Shown piece by piece: positions 26,847 through 37,400 of a DNA stretch of 64,000 nucleotides. Within the stretch, counting starts at the first letter, position 1, and each line of letters begins with the position of its first letter. Position numbers and translations under genes: made by a program. The notes under the pieces were generated by a model that was not told the DNA's origin, searched no databases, and was given only the letters and a program-made list of their open reading frames with translations. Where the stretch lies: contig CANXME010000501.1 of NCBI GenBank assembly GCA_948144175.1, positions 1,364,001-1,428,000 on the forward strand, given 5' to 3'. Origin of the DNA: Closterium sp. NIES-65. Its lineage: Eukaryota; Streptophyta; Zygnematophyceae; Desmidiales; Closteriaceae.

Positions 26847-27890
26847 TTTTAGCGACCCCTCGGGTCGCCATTTCCCCTGCGGCCCCGCCGCCTTCACTGA
26901 CGCGGCCCCGCCGCCCTCTCTGTCGCGGCCCCGCCGCCTGCTCTCACGCGGCCCCGCCCCGGCTTCTACGCGGCCCCGCCCCGGCTTTCACGCGGCCCCG
27001 CCGACGGCTTTGTCGCGGCCCCGCCCAGGCCCTTACGCGGCTCCGCCGCCTCCTCTCCCGCGGCCCCGCCCCGGCTCCTTCGCGGCCCCGCCGCCTGCTC
27101 TCGCGCGGCCCCGCCCCGGCTTCTACGCGGCCCCGCCCCGGCTTTCACGCGGCCCCGCCGACGGCTTTGTCGCGGCCCCGCCCAGGCCCTTACGCGGCTC
27201 CGCCGCCTGCTCTCACGCGGCCCCGCCCCGGCTCCTTCGCGGCCCCGCCACCTGCTCTCGCGCGGCCCCGCCCCGGCTTCTACGCGGCCCCGCCCCGGCT
27301 TTCACGCGGCCCCGCCGACGGCTCTGTCGCGGCCCCGCCCAGGCCCTTACGCGGCCCCGCCGCCTGCCCCCGTCGCGGCCCGGTCACCTCCTGACGGCCC
27401 CGCCGTCCCTTCGTGACGGCCCCGCCGTCCCTTCTAGACGGCTCCTGCCGTCCCCTTCTACCGGCCCCGCAACTCCACCTGCTGGCCCCGCCGCTGCACC
27501 TACCGGCCCCCCACCACCCACCCCCCCTTTTCCCGTCACCTGTCGAGGCGACCTGAGGGGGGCCGCTTGCGGAGAGGCCAGCAGAGGGGTGGCAGGTGTG
27601 TGGCCTCCCCTGCTTCTCCTCCTCCTTTATCTCCCACTGCAGCAGCCGAGCCGCTCACCTGCAGCAGCCGAGCCGCCCCACAGCCGAGCCGCCCTGCCGC
27701 CGAGCCGCCGGGTCGCTGAGCTGCTGAGCTGCAGTTGCTGCCGAGCCGCCCTGCCGCCAAGCCGCCAAGTCACCGAGCTGCTGAGCTGCAGTTGCTGCTG
27801 AGCCGCCTTGCCGCCGAGCCGCCCGAGTCGCCCGAGCCGCCGAGCCGCCGAACTGCCGAGCCGCTGGGTCGCCGAGCCTACTCTTCCCAC
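26847..27890 (+). repeat. GC-rich tandem-repeat leader of Copia D
   Basis: The first part (to about 27400) consists of cgcggccccgcc words in a higher-order repeat of about 156 bp (landmarks gctttcacgcggccccgcc at about 26985, 27141 and 27298). The second part (27640-27880) is a gagccgcc array. All frames here are repetitive Pro/Arg/Ala, and I do not call them genes. An equivalent but non-identical leader occurs in element C. Confidence 0.85.
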
Positions 27891-28018
27891 CACTGGTGAG
27901 CTCTTGCCCTGCTAGCACACTGCGCGTCGCCTGCTTGCCTGCCTGCCTGCCTTTTGGCTTGCCTGGCTGCCTGCCTCCCTGCTGCTAGTCCTGCTCCTGC
28001 TTCTACTTGCGGAGCCAC

Positions 28019-30620
28019 ATGCAGCCCCAGCGACGCCGGCGTGAGTCCCTCACGCCCCAGCAGCTGCGTGAGTGGTACGCTGGTTGGGGCTGTAGGGGTG
28101 GCGACGCTACTCCTACTACCACTCCTGCTGCTTCTACTCGTGGTGGCGGCCAGACGCAGCTCCCGCGACCCTCTCGCGTGTCTCTCACGCCTCGCCAGCT
28201 TCGTGAGTGGTACGCTCAGAGTGGAGGGTCTCTCAGTGCTGTTCGCTGCTCTTACGTGATTCGCACTGGTACTCGGACTGGTCAGCCTTGTGGGACACGT
28301 AGTCATACACCGTCCCGCTGCTTCGCCCGTCTGAGCGACGCCTGGCGTACCGTGTTTGGCGACGAGGCTGAGCTTCCCGACTGGGTGGAGTTACTTAGGC
28401 AGAGGGTAGATATATATGCTCTTGACTATGATGCTATTCTCACTGCCATGTATGCATTGCCTACTAGTACTGACTGTGCCGGTCACCTGTGCGTCCCGCC
28501 TGACCCAGGTATAGGACCTGCTGCTCTAGCTACTGGTGAGGCTGCTGCTCTGGGTGCTAGTGAGTCTCCTGCTCCAGGTACAGGTGCGGCTGCTGCTCTA
28601 GGTGCTAGTGAGTCTGCTTCCTCAGGTGCGGGTGAGGCTGCGCTCTCAGGTACCGCGTTGGCTTCGGCCTCCCTCACCTTTACACTTGACTCTGGGGCTT
28701 CTCGCTCCTTCTTTCGGGACCGCACCACACTCACGCCGCTTGGTCGGCCGGTTGCAGTCTCCCTGGCTGACCCCTCTGGGGGTCCTGTCCTCGCTCACTT
28801 CTCCACTGTCCTCCCGTGTCCGGCTGCCCCCTCGGGCACCCTGTCTGGCCTGTACCTCCCCTCGTTCTCGACGAACTTGGTGAGTGGTGCAGACCTACAG
28901 GATGCGGGGGTTCACCAGTTCACTCCTGCGAGTCAGCGGGTGACCCACTGCACGGACGCACGCACAGGCCGGCACCTGGCCACGTTCTCGCGTCGGCCGG
29001 GGTCGAGCCTCTACACCCTGACCACTGAGTCTCCTCATGTCCCCGCGTCCGGTCAGGTAGCAGCGTCGGGTCAGGTGTTTGCTGCTGCGTCCAGGTCTGG
29101 TCCTGAGTCTGCCCCCTGTACTTGTCGCCTCCTGTCTCACGAGACTCTCCTGTGGCACCACCGTCTTGGTCACCCCTCCTTGCCCCGTCTTCGGAGCATG
29201 GCTTCCCGTGTCCTTGTCTCTGGTCTTCCCCAGTCTCTCCCTCCTCTCCCCTCCGGGCCAGGACCTTCCTGTGTCCCCTGTGTCGAGGGTCGCCTCCGGG
29301 CTACTCCTCACTCCTCCCACTTCCCCCCGACAGAGGCTCCCCTGCAGACGCTTCACATGGATGTGTGGGGCCCAGCCCCCGTCCGTGGGCAGGGTTACGA
29401 GCGCTACTTCCTGTTGGTGGTTGACGACTACTCGCGTTACACCACAGTCCTCCCCTTGCGCAGCAAGGGTGAGGTCACTGAGGTGCTGATCGACTGGATC
29501 CGCGAGGCTCGTCTCCAGCTCAGGAAGAGCTTCGGCTCGGACTTTCCTGTTCTGCGTCTGCACTCTGACAGAGGCGGAGAGTTCTCTTCTCGCCTTCTGC
29601 GAGACTACTGTCGTGCACGGGGGATCCGCCAGACCTTCACGCTTCCGGACTCACCACAGCAAAATGGGATTGCTGAGCGCCGCATTGGCATGGTCATGGA
29701 TGTCGCTCGTACGTCCATGATGCATGCGGCTGCCCCCCATTTTCTGTGGCCGTTTGCGGTGAGGTACGCGGCGCATCAGCTCAACCTTCACCCCCGGGTC
29801 TCTCGGCCTGCGATGTCCCCAGCCTTGCTGTGGACGGGGAAGGTTGGCGATGCGTCTGTGTTCCGTGTCTGGGGATCTCGGGCGTTTGTCCGCGACTTGT
29901 CTGCGGACAAGCTGTCCCCTCGTGCTGCTCCCTGTGTCTTCCTTGGCTTCCCCACTGACGCCCCAGGGTGGCAGTTTTACCACCCCTCCTCTCGTCGTGT
30001 TCTGTCCTCCCAGGACGTCACGTTCGACGAGTCAGTCCCCTTCTACCGTCTCTTCCCCTACCGCACTCCTTCCCTCCCCCCTCCCCCGGACTTCCTTGTG
30101 CCGGTTCCCCCCCCGGTAGACCCCCTCCCCCCTCAAGTTCCTGCCCCCTCAGGTGTGTCCCAGGTAGACGCCGTTGACCCGGTCGAGGTTACTGGTGACT
30201 CTGGTGCTGCTGCGGGTGCTGAGCCTGGGGGTGCTGACTCTGGGGGTGCTGTGCGCGGGGGTGCTGAGCCTGGGGGTGCTACTGCTGGGGGTGCTGGGCC
30301 TGAGGGTGCTACTGCGGAGGGTGCGGAGCCTGGGGGTGCTGAGCCGGGGGGTGCTGTGCCTGGAGGTGCTTGGTCTGGGGGTGCTGGGTCGGGAGCTGCT
30401 GAGCCTGGGGGTGCTGCGTCTGGAGCTGCTGAGCCCGGGGTTTCTCCTGCTGCTGCGTCTCGCCGGGAGCCCCTCTCTCCACAGGAGCTGCGCGAGTGGT
30501 TCGCTCGCCGCTGGAGGCGTGCTGCTGAGTCTGGAGGTGCTGCTGGAGCTGGAGCTGGAGCTTCTTCGACCGTCGAGGGTGCGGGTGCTGCCGGTCCCGG
30601 AGCTCCTGGACCTGCGGGTC
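28019..30620 (+). pseudogene. pol (protease-integrase) of Copia D, 3' truncated
   Basis: The frame is open to 30733, but element D's own sequence ends near 30620. It begins with two copies of an SLTP(Q/R)QLREWYA segment and an unusual Cys/His motif (C-x13-C-x3-H-x4-C, CSYVIRTGTRTGQPC...). Protease [11 protein letters not shown] is intact. Integrase follows: zinc-binding H/C region ([16 protein letters not shown]), then [17 protein letters not shown] and [10 protein letters not shown] tandem [12 protein letters not shown] linker (about 30190-30440) follows. Capsid-type gag is missing upstream, and RT/RNase H are absent. The last residues to 30733 come from the fused neighbour. Confidence 0.85.
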
Positions 30621-31968
30621 CTCCTCGCGTTCTCCAACCGTGCCTCCAGGGTGTCCACCACCCCCGCGTCACCTACGGCTCCTACCATAAAGACTACCGC
30701 AGAGTTGCCGGCCTGCAACTACGAAATAGGTAAGTGGTGTCTACGTCGACCTGACTGAAAGGTAAGTCGTGTGACGTCCACGCTCACCGCACCATGCGGA
30801 GATAACTGCTACAACGGGAGCTAGACTGCAGGCTAGGCACGTCTGCTCGTGTGATCTCTGCGTTCTCTATTCCTTAGTCGTTTTCCTTGTGCGCACACTA
30901 CTTGCTAGTACACGGGGAAAGTTGGCAAGAGTTCCACTAGGAAAAGATCAGAACAATTGACACAATGAAGTTGGCATAGCAAGACTACATCAGAGCAAGC
31001 ATTCAGGTTGGCCAACTGCCAGCGCAGCTTGGTCGACCGCGTTCCAGCACGACTTGGTCGACCGCGCTCCAGCAAGGCAAGGTCGACGGCGTGCCAACGT
31101 CGCAGGTTGACGGCGTGACAGCGTTGCTTACGCAGGACAGCAGTGCACCCTGCTTCGCAGTTGCGCGCAGATGATTGGCGTGCAGAGTCTCGTCACCTGC
31201 ACAGCGCACACACCACGTCAACCTCGAGCTGATGACTGCCTCTGATCCGCCACAGCGACCTCGGGATACCACCACCGAGGTCGGGCTCGCCAACTTCGCC
31301 TGGGCGACCGTCGCACTCCTCCGCAGCACTTCGTCACCCAGGTAACCTGGTCGACCAGGCAACCATGTCGACCAGCAGCTCCCGTACGTGCCCGTCGACC
31401 TCCCAAGTCGACGACCACCTCCACGTCGACCTCACCAGGTCGACGACACCATCGGTCGACCTCCTCCAGGTCGACGTCCCCTCTGGTCGACCAGCTCCAC
31501 GTCGACCAGCACTCCTGGTCGGCCTGCTCCTCGTCGACCAGCACAGTCGTCGGCCGACCACCCTCGTCGTCCACCCGAAGCTGGCGTCACGAAGTTGACG
31601 CCCCGCTACTCGACGCCCAACTGCTCGGCGTCCTGAGTCGAGGTCGACGTCGGCCCCTCCTTCGTCGACCAACAGGTCCAGTCGACCACTAACAGGTCGA
31701 CCAGCTGTCCGTTAGCCGACCGCCGAGGTCGGCTTCCCCAAGTTGACGTCACCAAGTTGACGTCCTCCGCAGGTCGACTCCCAAGTCGACCTCCCTGAAG
31801 TCGGCGCCACCCTGAAGTCGGCACCCGTGTAGTGGTCCCCCGTGCAGGTCGACCTCCTCTTGTCGACCAGCTCACCCACTGCTGGAGGTCGGCTGCTCCC
31901 CTCACACCCGACCACGAAGTCGGCTCCGCCCAAGCGAGGACGGGGCCAATACCCAACTCCCGTTGACA
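30621..31968 (-). mobile_element. Copia element B (Copia A family) 5'-end fragment
   Basis: In minus orientation: a 5' LTR of 1,174 bp (31968-30795), the same primer-binding region as element A (caccgcacca on the plus strand next to the LTR), leader, and the first about 22 codons of gag from ATG 30688 (MVGAVGDAGVVDTLEARLEN). It stops near 30620 at the junction with element D. The LTR is clearly diverged from that of A. Confidence 0.85.
30795..31968 (-). repeat. LTR of Copia element B
   Basis: TGCGGAGAT...GTTGACA, same ends as element A LTRs but 41 bp longer and diverged throughout, still crowded with GTCGAC and GTCGGC words. Its outer end abuts the leader of element G. Confidence 0.87.
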
Positions 31969-32224
31969 TTCCTAGCTCTGATGCCATGTTAGAATGGTCT
32001 AAGCTACTAGCGGAAGCTATAGTAGTCTTAGAACCTCCTCCTAAATCCTAGGAATCTTATGAGGCAACTTGGGAATGAACCAATCTAGAACCAAAGTGAT
32101 TTCCAAGAAGTGAAATTCCAACTAGATAGAACCCTAATCTATAGGGTTAAGGAGCTGGGATCTCGCTAGGATTCTGGCCTGTCTGACAGTATGTGTTAAA
32201 AAAAAAATCGTCTTACGTTCAGAT
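31969..32224 (-). mobile_element. LTR stub of a further minus-strand Copia-like element (G)
   Basis: On the minus strand, an LTR end (ending ...ttctaaca at 31987) is followed by tggcatcagagc (31986-31975), a near-canonical initiator-Met primer-binding site, and 6 nt of leader before element B begins. Copia C is inserted in the LTR at 32224/39588, so the remainder of this LTR should continue rightward from 39588. I could not place its outer end. Confidence 0.6.
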
Positions 32225-32356
32225 TGTCATAACATTATATAGCTTATACATTGTGTAGGGTGTAGTGGGGTAGCCCATAAGGGGTACAACCCAATTAGGG
32301 TTACTACTTGTATCCAACTCTTTCATAGTTCAATCATTCTCGTTTTAGTTTTCACA
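32225..32356 (+). repeat. 5' LTR of Copia C
   Basis: TGTCATAACATT...TTTTCACA, followed directly by the primer-binding site at 32357. Confidence 0.9.
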
Positions 32357-32439
32357 TGGTATAGAGCAGGTTCCCTCGTAGGGCCCACCCAATCAAAAAA
32401 AAATTCTGCCCGGAGCGCGCTTCGCTCCTCCACGAGTCG

Positions 32440-33250
32440 CGCCCCGAGTGCCCTCCCTACCGTCGCGCCCTCCCTAGGCCCCTTACGGCCCCGTCGCGTT
32501 GCCCTTAGCGGCCCCTTGCGCCGCCCTTACGGCCTCTCGCGCCGCCCTTCACGACCCGTCGCCGCCCTTCGCGGCCCCTCGCGCCGCCCTTACGGCTCGG
32601 CACCGACCTCCGCGGCCCCTCGCGCCGCCCTTCACGGCCCGTCGTCGCCCTTTGCGGCCCCTCGTGCCGCCCTTACGGCCCGTCGCCGACCTCCGCGGCC
32701 CCTCGCGCCGCCCTCTTACGGCCCGTCCGCCACCCTTTCGCGGCCTCTCTTGGCCCGCCGTCGCTGCCTGTCGACCCCACGAGCCACCCTAGCGGCCCCT
32801 TGCGCCGCCCGTCGGCTCCGCACGCCGCCCTTGCGGCCCTTCGAGCCGCCCGTCGGCCCGCCGTGCGCCACCCTACCCGGCCCCGGCGCCTACTCCTACG
32901 GCCCCGGCGCCGCCCTTCCCGGCCCCGACGCCGGCTCACCTGGCCTCGCCGCCGCTCCACCTGCCCTCGAGCCGCCGCTCCACCTGGCCCCTCGAGCGGG
33001 CGGCCGCCGCCGTCCCTGAGGCAGGAGCCGCAGCAGCCGAGCCGCCCAGCAGCCGAGCCGCTGAGCCGCCCAGCCGCCCAGCCGCGGAGCTGCCCAGCAG
33101 CCGAGCTGCCAAGCCGCCGAGCCGCCCAGCAGCCGAGCTGCCGAGCCGCCGAGCTGCCCGGCAGCCGAGCCGCCGAGCCGCCCAGCAGCCGAGCAGCCGA
33201 GCCGCCGAGCCGCCGAGCCGCCCACACCGCCGAGCCGCCCGAGCCGCCCT
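32440..33250 (+). repeat. GC-rich tandem-repeat leader of Copia C
   Basis: Arrays of cgccgcccttacggcc-type words (32470-32960), then cagccgagccgcc arrays (33030-33245). A gccg|gtaagagcagc site at about 33255 and the gtgctgctag before the gag ATG suggest, weakly, a spliced leader. Repetitive frames are discounted. Confidence 0.75.
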
Positions 33251-33323
33251 GTCCGGTAAGAGCAGCGCCTCTGTCACTGCACTGCCCTTACCCTACTGTT
33301 CGTGCTGCTAGTCTACTACTGTC

Positions 33324-34412
33324 ATGGCTACCCCTAGTGTCCTCGCTTTTGACGCTGAGGGTCGGACCATTGACTTTGACGTCTGGATCGATGACCTGCA
33401 GCTTTTCTTACAGTGCGATAGGGCAGACGGTCTCTCCCTCTTTGACCTCACCTCTGGTGCCTCTCCTGCCCCTGCTGCTGATGCTGACGCCACTGTTCGC
33501 TCACAGTGGGCCACACGCGATGCTGCTGCACGTCTTGCTGTGCGTCGCCACCTGCCTACCTCTGAGCGTGTGCACTTTAGCCAGTACAAGAGTGCTCAGA
33601 CCTTGTACGACGTTGTAATTCCACGCTACTCCTCCCCTGCCACGGCTGCACTGAGCCGCCTCATGCTACCGTACCTCTTCCCTGACCTTGTTGCCTTTCC
33701 CACTGTCACTGACCTCATTGCGCACCTCCCCACTAGTGACACTCGCTACCGCGCTGCGCTGCCTGCTGAGTTCTGCGCCAAGAACCCCCCCCCCCCCTCG
33801 TACATCACCCTCTACTACATAGTCGCCCGTCTCCCTGACTCCCTACGCGTAGTCAGGGACCACTTTCTCTCTATTTGCCCCACCACTCACATCGTTGACC
33901 TCCTCGAGAAGGCCCTCCTAGCGGCAGAGAAGAGCATAGATGCAGTAGGAGCCTCTCGTGGTGACCCCCGCACCCCCGTCTTTGAGGGGTGTTCTCCCTC
34001 CCCCCTCTTGCCCTCTGTTGCTTCTGCTGCTGCGGCCGACCTCGTTGGTTTCGAGTCGGTCGGCGCTGCGTCTGCCCCTTCGGGGAAGCGCCGCACAGGC
34101 AAGGGCAAGGGGGGCAAGGGCGCTGGAGGAGCTGGCGGGGGCGGTGGAGGTAGCGGTGGAGCCGGCGGAGGGGGTGGGGGTGGTGGTGGGAGTGGTGGCG
34201 GGGGTGGAGGTGTCGGTGGCGGCAGTGGAGGCGGAGGCGGAGGCGGCGGTGGCGGTGGGAGCGGAGGTGGCGGAGGTGGCAGTGGAGGAGGAGGCGGAGG
34301 CGGAGGAGGTGGAGCTAGTCGGGGTGGCGCTGCGCAGAGGGTCGGCTCCGGTGGTGGCCAGCGCCAGCAGCAGCAGCAGCAGTGCACTCGTGACATCCCC
34401 CCCCCTCAGTAG
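33324..34412 (+). CDS. gag of Copia C
   Basis: 362 residues from ATG 33324. The N-terminal two thirds is a UBN2-like capsid region (WIDDLQLFLQCD near residue 23; [39 protein letters not shown]). The tail (34100-34320) is a Gly-only repeat encoded by ggc/gga/ggt codons, then a poly-Gln run. It ends at a TAG where element E has CAG (PQ-Q-LREWY), so the natural product was probably a longer gag-pol. Confidence 0.85.
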   Translation: MATPSVLAFDAEGRTIDFDVWIDDLQLFLQCDRADGLSLFDLTSGASPAPAADADATVRSQWATRDAAARLAVRRHLPTSERVHFSQYKSAQTLYDVVIPRYSSPATAALSRLMLPYLFPDLVAFPTVTDLIAHLPTSDTRYRAALPAEFCAKNPPPPSYITLYYIVARLPDSLRVVRDHFLSICPTTHIVDLLEKALLAAEKSIDAVGASRGDPRTPVFEGCSPSPLLPSVASAAAADLVGFESVGAASAPSGKRRTGKGKGGKGAGGAGGGGGGSGGAGGGGGGGGGSGGGGGGVGGGSGGGGGGGGGGGSGGGGGGSGGGGGGGGGGASRGGAAQRVGSGGGQRQQQQQQCTRDIPPPQ

Positions 34413-37400
34413 CTCCGTGAGTGGTACGCTGCACGCCAGCGGGGTGGGGGTACTGGTCCGTGCACCTACGTCCTGCGCACCGGCGACCGTGTGGGTGAGC
34501 AGTGCGGGGGTGCGCACCCCACCCAGCGCTGCTTTGGCCGCCTTACGGACGCTTGGCGTCACCAGTTCCCTGAGGCCACAGAGATCCTTCGCTGGGGCGA
34601 GCTGTCTCGGGTGGGAGTAGCTATCTTTAGCCTTGACTTTGATGCTATTCTTGCTGCCATGTATGCTGTGAGTATTAGTGATAAGGGTGACTGTTACCGG
34701 TGTTTCCCGCCCGACCCGTGCATTGAGACTGCTACTCTAGGTGCTGGTGAGGCTGCTGCTCTTGGTGCTAGCAAGGCTGCTGCTCTTGGTGCTAGTGCGT
34801 CTGCTCCCTCAGGTGCTGGTGAGTCTGCTCTCTCAGGTACTGCGTCGGCTTCGGCCTCCCTCACCTTCACCCTTGACTCGGGGGTCTCTCGCTCCTTCTT
34901 TCGAGACCGCACCACACTCACGCCGCTTAGTCGTCCAGTTGCAGTCTCTCTGGTAGACCCGTCTGGGGGTCCTGTCCTTGCTCACTTCTCCACTGTCCTC
35001 CCGTGTTCGGTGGCTCCCTTTGGCACCCTGTCTAGTCTTTACCTCCCCTCGTTCTCTACAAACTTGGTGAGTGGTGCTGACCTACAGGATGGGGGAGTGC
35101 ACAAGTTCACTCTTGCGAGCCAGCGGGTGACACACTGCACTGAGGCTCGGTCGGGCCGACACTTGGCCACGTTTACACGTCAGCCGGGGTCGAGCCTGTA
35201 CACACTGACCACTGAGTCTCCTCCAGTCACTGCCTCTGGTCGGGTAGCTGCGTCGGGTCACGTGTTTGCTGCAGCGTCCCGGTCTGGTCCTGAATCAGCC
35301 CCCTGCTCGTGTCGTCTCCTGTCTCACGAGACTCTCCTTTGGCACCACCGCCTTGGTCACCCTTCCCTGCCTCGTCTCCGAGGCATGGCGTCCCGTTTCC
35401 TTGTCTCTGGTCTTCCCCGGTCCCTCCCTCCTCTTCCTCCGGGGCCTGCCCCTGCCTGTGTCCCCTGCGTCTAGGGGCGCCAGCGTGCTGCCCCTCAGTC
35501 CTCCCAGTTTCCTGCGATAGAGGCCCCGCTGCAGACACTTCACATAGACGTGTGGGGCCCAGCCCGCGTCCGTGGGCACGGTCACGAGCGCTATTTCCTG
35601 CCGGTGGTTGACGACTACTCGCGTTACACCACAGTCTTCCCCTTTCGCAGCAAGGGTGATGTCACTGAGGTGTTGATCGACTGGATCCGCGCAGCTCGTC
35701 TCCAGCTCAGGCGGAGCTTCGGCTCAGACTTTCCTGTTCTGCGTCTGCACTCTGACAGAGGCGGAGAGTTCTCCTCTGGCCTCCTGCGAGCCTACTGTCG
35801 TGCGCGAGGCATCCACCAGACCTTCACGCTTCCGGACTCTCCACAGCAAAATGGGATTGCTGAGCGCCGCATTGGCATGGTCATGGACGTCGCTCGTACG
35901 TCCATGATGCATGCGGCTGCCCCCCATTTTCTGTGACCGTTTGCGGTTCGGTACGCGGCGCATCAGATCAACCTTCAGCCCAGGGTCTCCATGCCGGAGA
36001 CCTCCCCAGCTTTGCTATGGACGGGGAAGGTTGGCGATGCGTCTGCGTTCCGTGTCTGGGGATCGCGGGCGTTTATCCGCCACTTGTCTGCAGACAAGCT
36101 GTCCCCTCGTGCTGCTCCTTGTGTCTTCCTCGGTTTATCCCTGACGCGCCAGGGTGGCAGTTCTACCACCCCACCTCTCGCCGTGTTCAGTCCTCCCAGG
36201 ACGTCACGTTTGATGAGTCCGTCCCCTACTACCGCCTCTTCCCCTACCGCACTCCGTCCCTTCCCCCGCCACCGCTGTTCCTTGTGCCAGGTCCCCCCCC
36301 AGTAGACCCCTCCCCCCTCGGGGTCTTGCCCCTTCAGGTGTGTCCCAGGTAGACGCAGTCGAGCCTGTCGAGGTTGCTGGTGACTCAAGTGCTGCTGAGG
36401 GTGCTGACTCTGGGGGTGCTGAGCGTGTGGGTACTGCGCCTATGGGTGCTGAGCCTGAGGGTGCTACTACTGGGGGTGCTGGGCCTGGGGATGCTGAGCC
36501 TGGGGGTGCTGAGCCCGGGGGTGCTACGCTTGGGTGTGCGGAGCCTGAGGGAGCTGGGCCTGCTCGTGTCGCGTCTGGCAGTACTGTGCCTGGAGGCTCT
36601 CCGGGTGCTTCGTCTCGGCGGGAGCCACTCTCTCCACAGGAGCTGCGCGAGTGGTTTTCCCGGTGCTAGAGGCGTACTGCTGGAGCTGGAGGTTCTTCGG
36701 CTACTGAGGGTGCTGGTGTCGCGGGTCCCGGAGGTGCTCGTACTGGGAGTACTGGAGCTTCTGGGCCTGCGGGTACGACTGGAGCTGGAGCTACTGAGGG
36801 TGTTGGCGCTGAGGCTACTACTGGCGGTCCTGCTGGGGGTGCTACTGGTGCTTCTGGAGGTTCTGGAGGTTCTGGAGCTACTGGAGCTGCTGCGGGTACA
36901 GGAGCTGGAGGTGCTGCTGGCGCTGGTGCTACCGCTGGGGGTACTGTTGCCGTCCCTGCTGTGTCTGGAGTCGCCGCGCGGCCTCGACCGTACTTCGTTT
37001 CGCTCCTTCAGCAGGTTCTTGGTCTTCCGCCTTCTGCTGGTCCTCCTCCTCCTTTAGAGTGTCCATAGCCTGTCCTGTCGCAGTTACAGTTACAGCCGGC
37101 CTCCCTGCTGCCTGCTCCTTCTCCCTACACTGGTCCTACTGGAGGTCTTGCTGAGCATCGTGAGCCTGCGTCTCGCCTTGTGTCGCCTGTCCGTCCTGCT
37201 CGCACTAGTGGTCGTGGTTCGCGTCAGCGTCCTCCTCCTGTCCCTGGCACGCACCGGATGTCTCTGCGTCTGTCCGCTGCTCCTTTGCGTGCCCCTTTGC
37301 CTTCTCTTCCTGAGTCCTCTCTTCCTGCTCTTGCCGACCCGGAGTCGGACTCTCTTCATGCTGCCAGTCCTACTATCACGCGTCTCCTTGCTATTGTCGT

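Larger units (their letters stand above)
26642..30620 (+). mobile_element. Copia element D (short-LTR family), 3' part lost
   Basis: It starts with a 132-bp LTR (26642-26773), a primer-binding site tggtatagagcggg (26774), a GC-rich repetitive leader, and a pol open frame covering protease and integrase. It ends abruptly near 30620, where sequence switches to the 5' end of a minus-strand element of the Copia A family. It has no recognisable capsid gag, RT, RNase H or 3' LTR. It was inserted into Gypsy element 1; ctctg (26637-26641) would be the left target copy. Confidence 0.85.

Noticed and set aside
27010-27801. Pro/Arg/Ala-rich frame in the Copia D leader
   Set aside because: It is a translation of GC-rich tandem repeats lacking a conserved counterpart in element C.
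33958-34620. Val/Glu- and Pro-rich frames overlapping the Gly stretch of gag
   Set aside because: Shadow frames of the ggn-repeat region. The conserved Gag frame accounts for the sequence.
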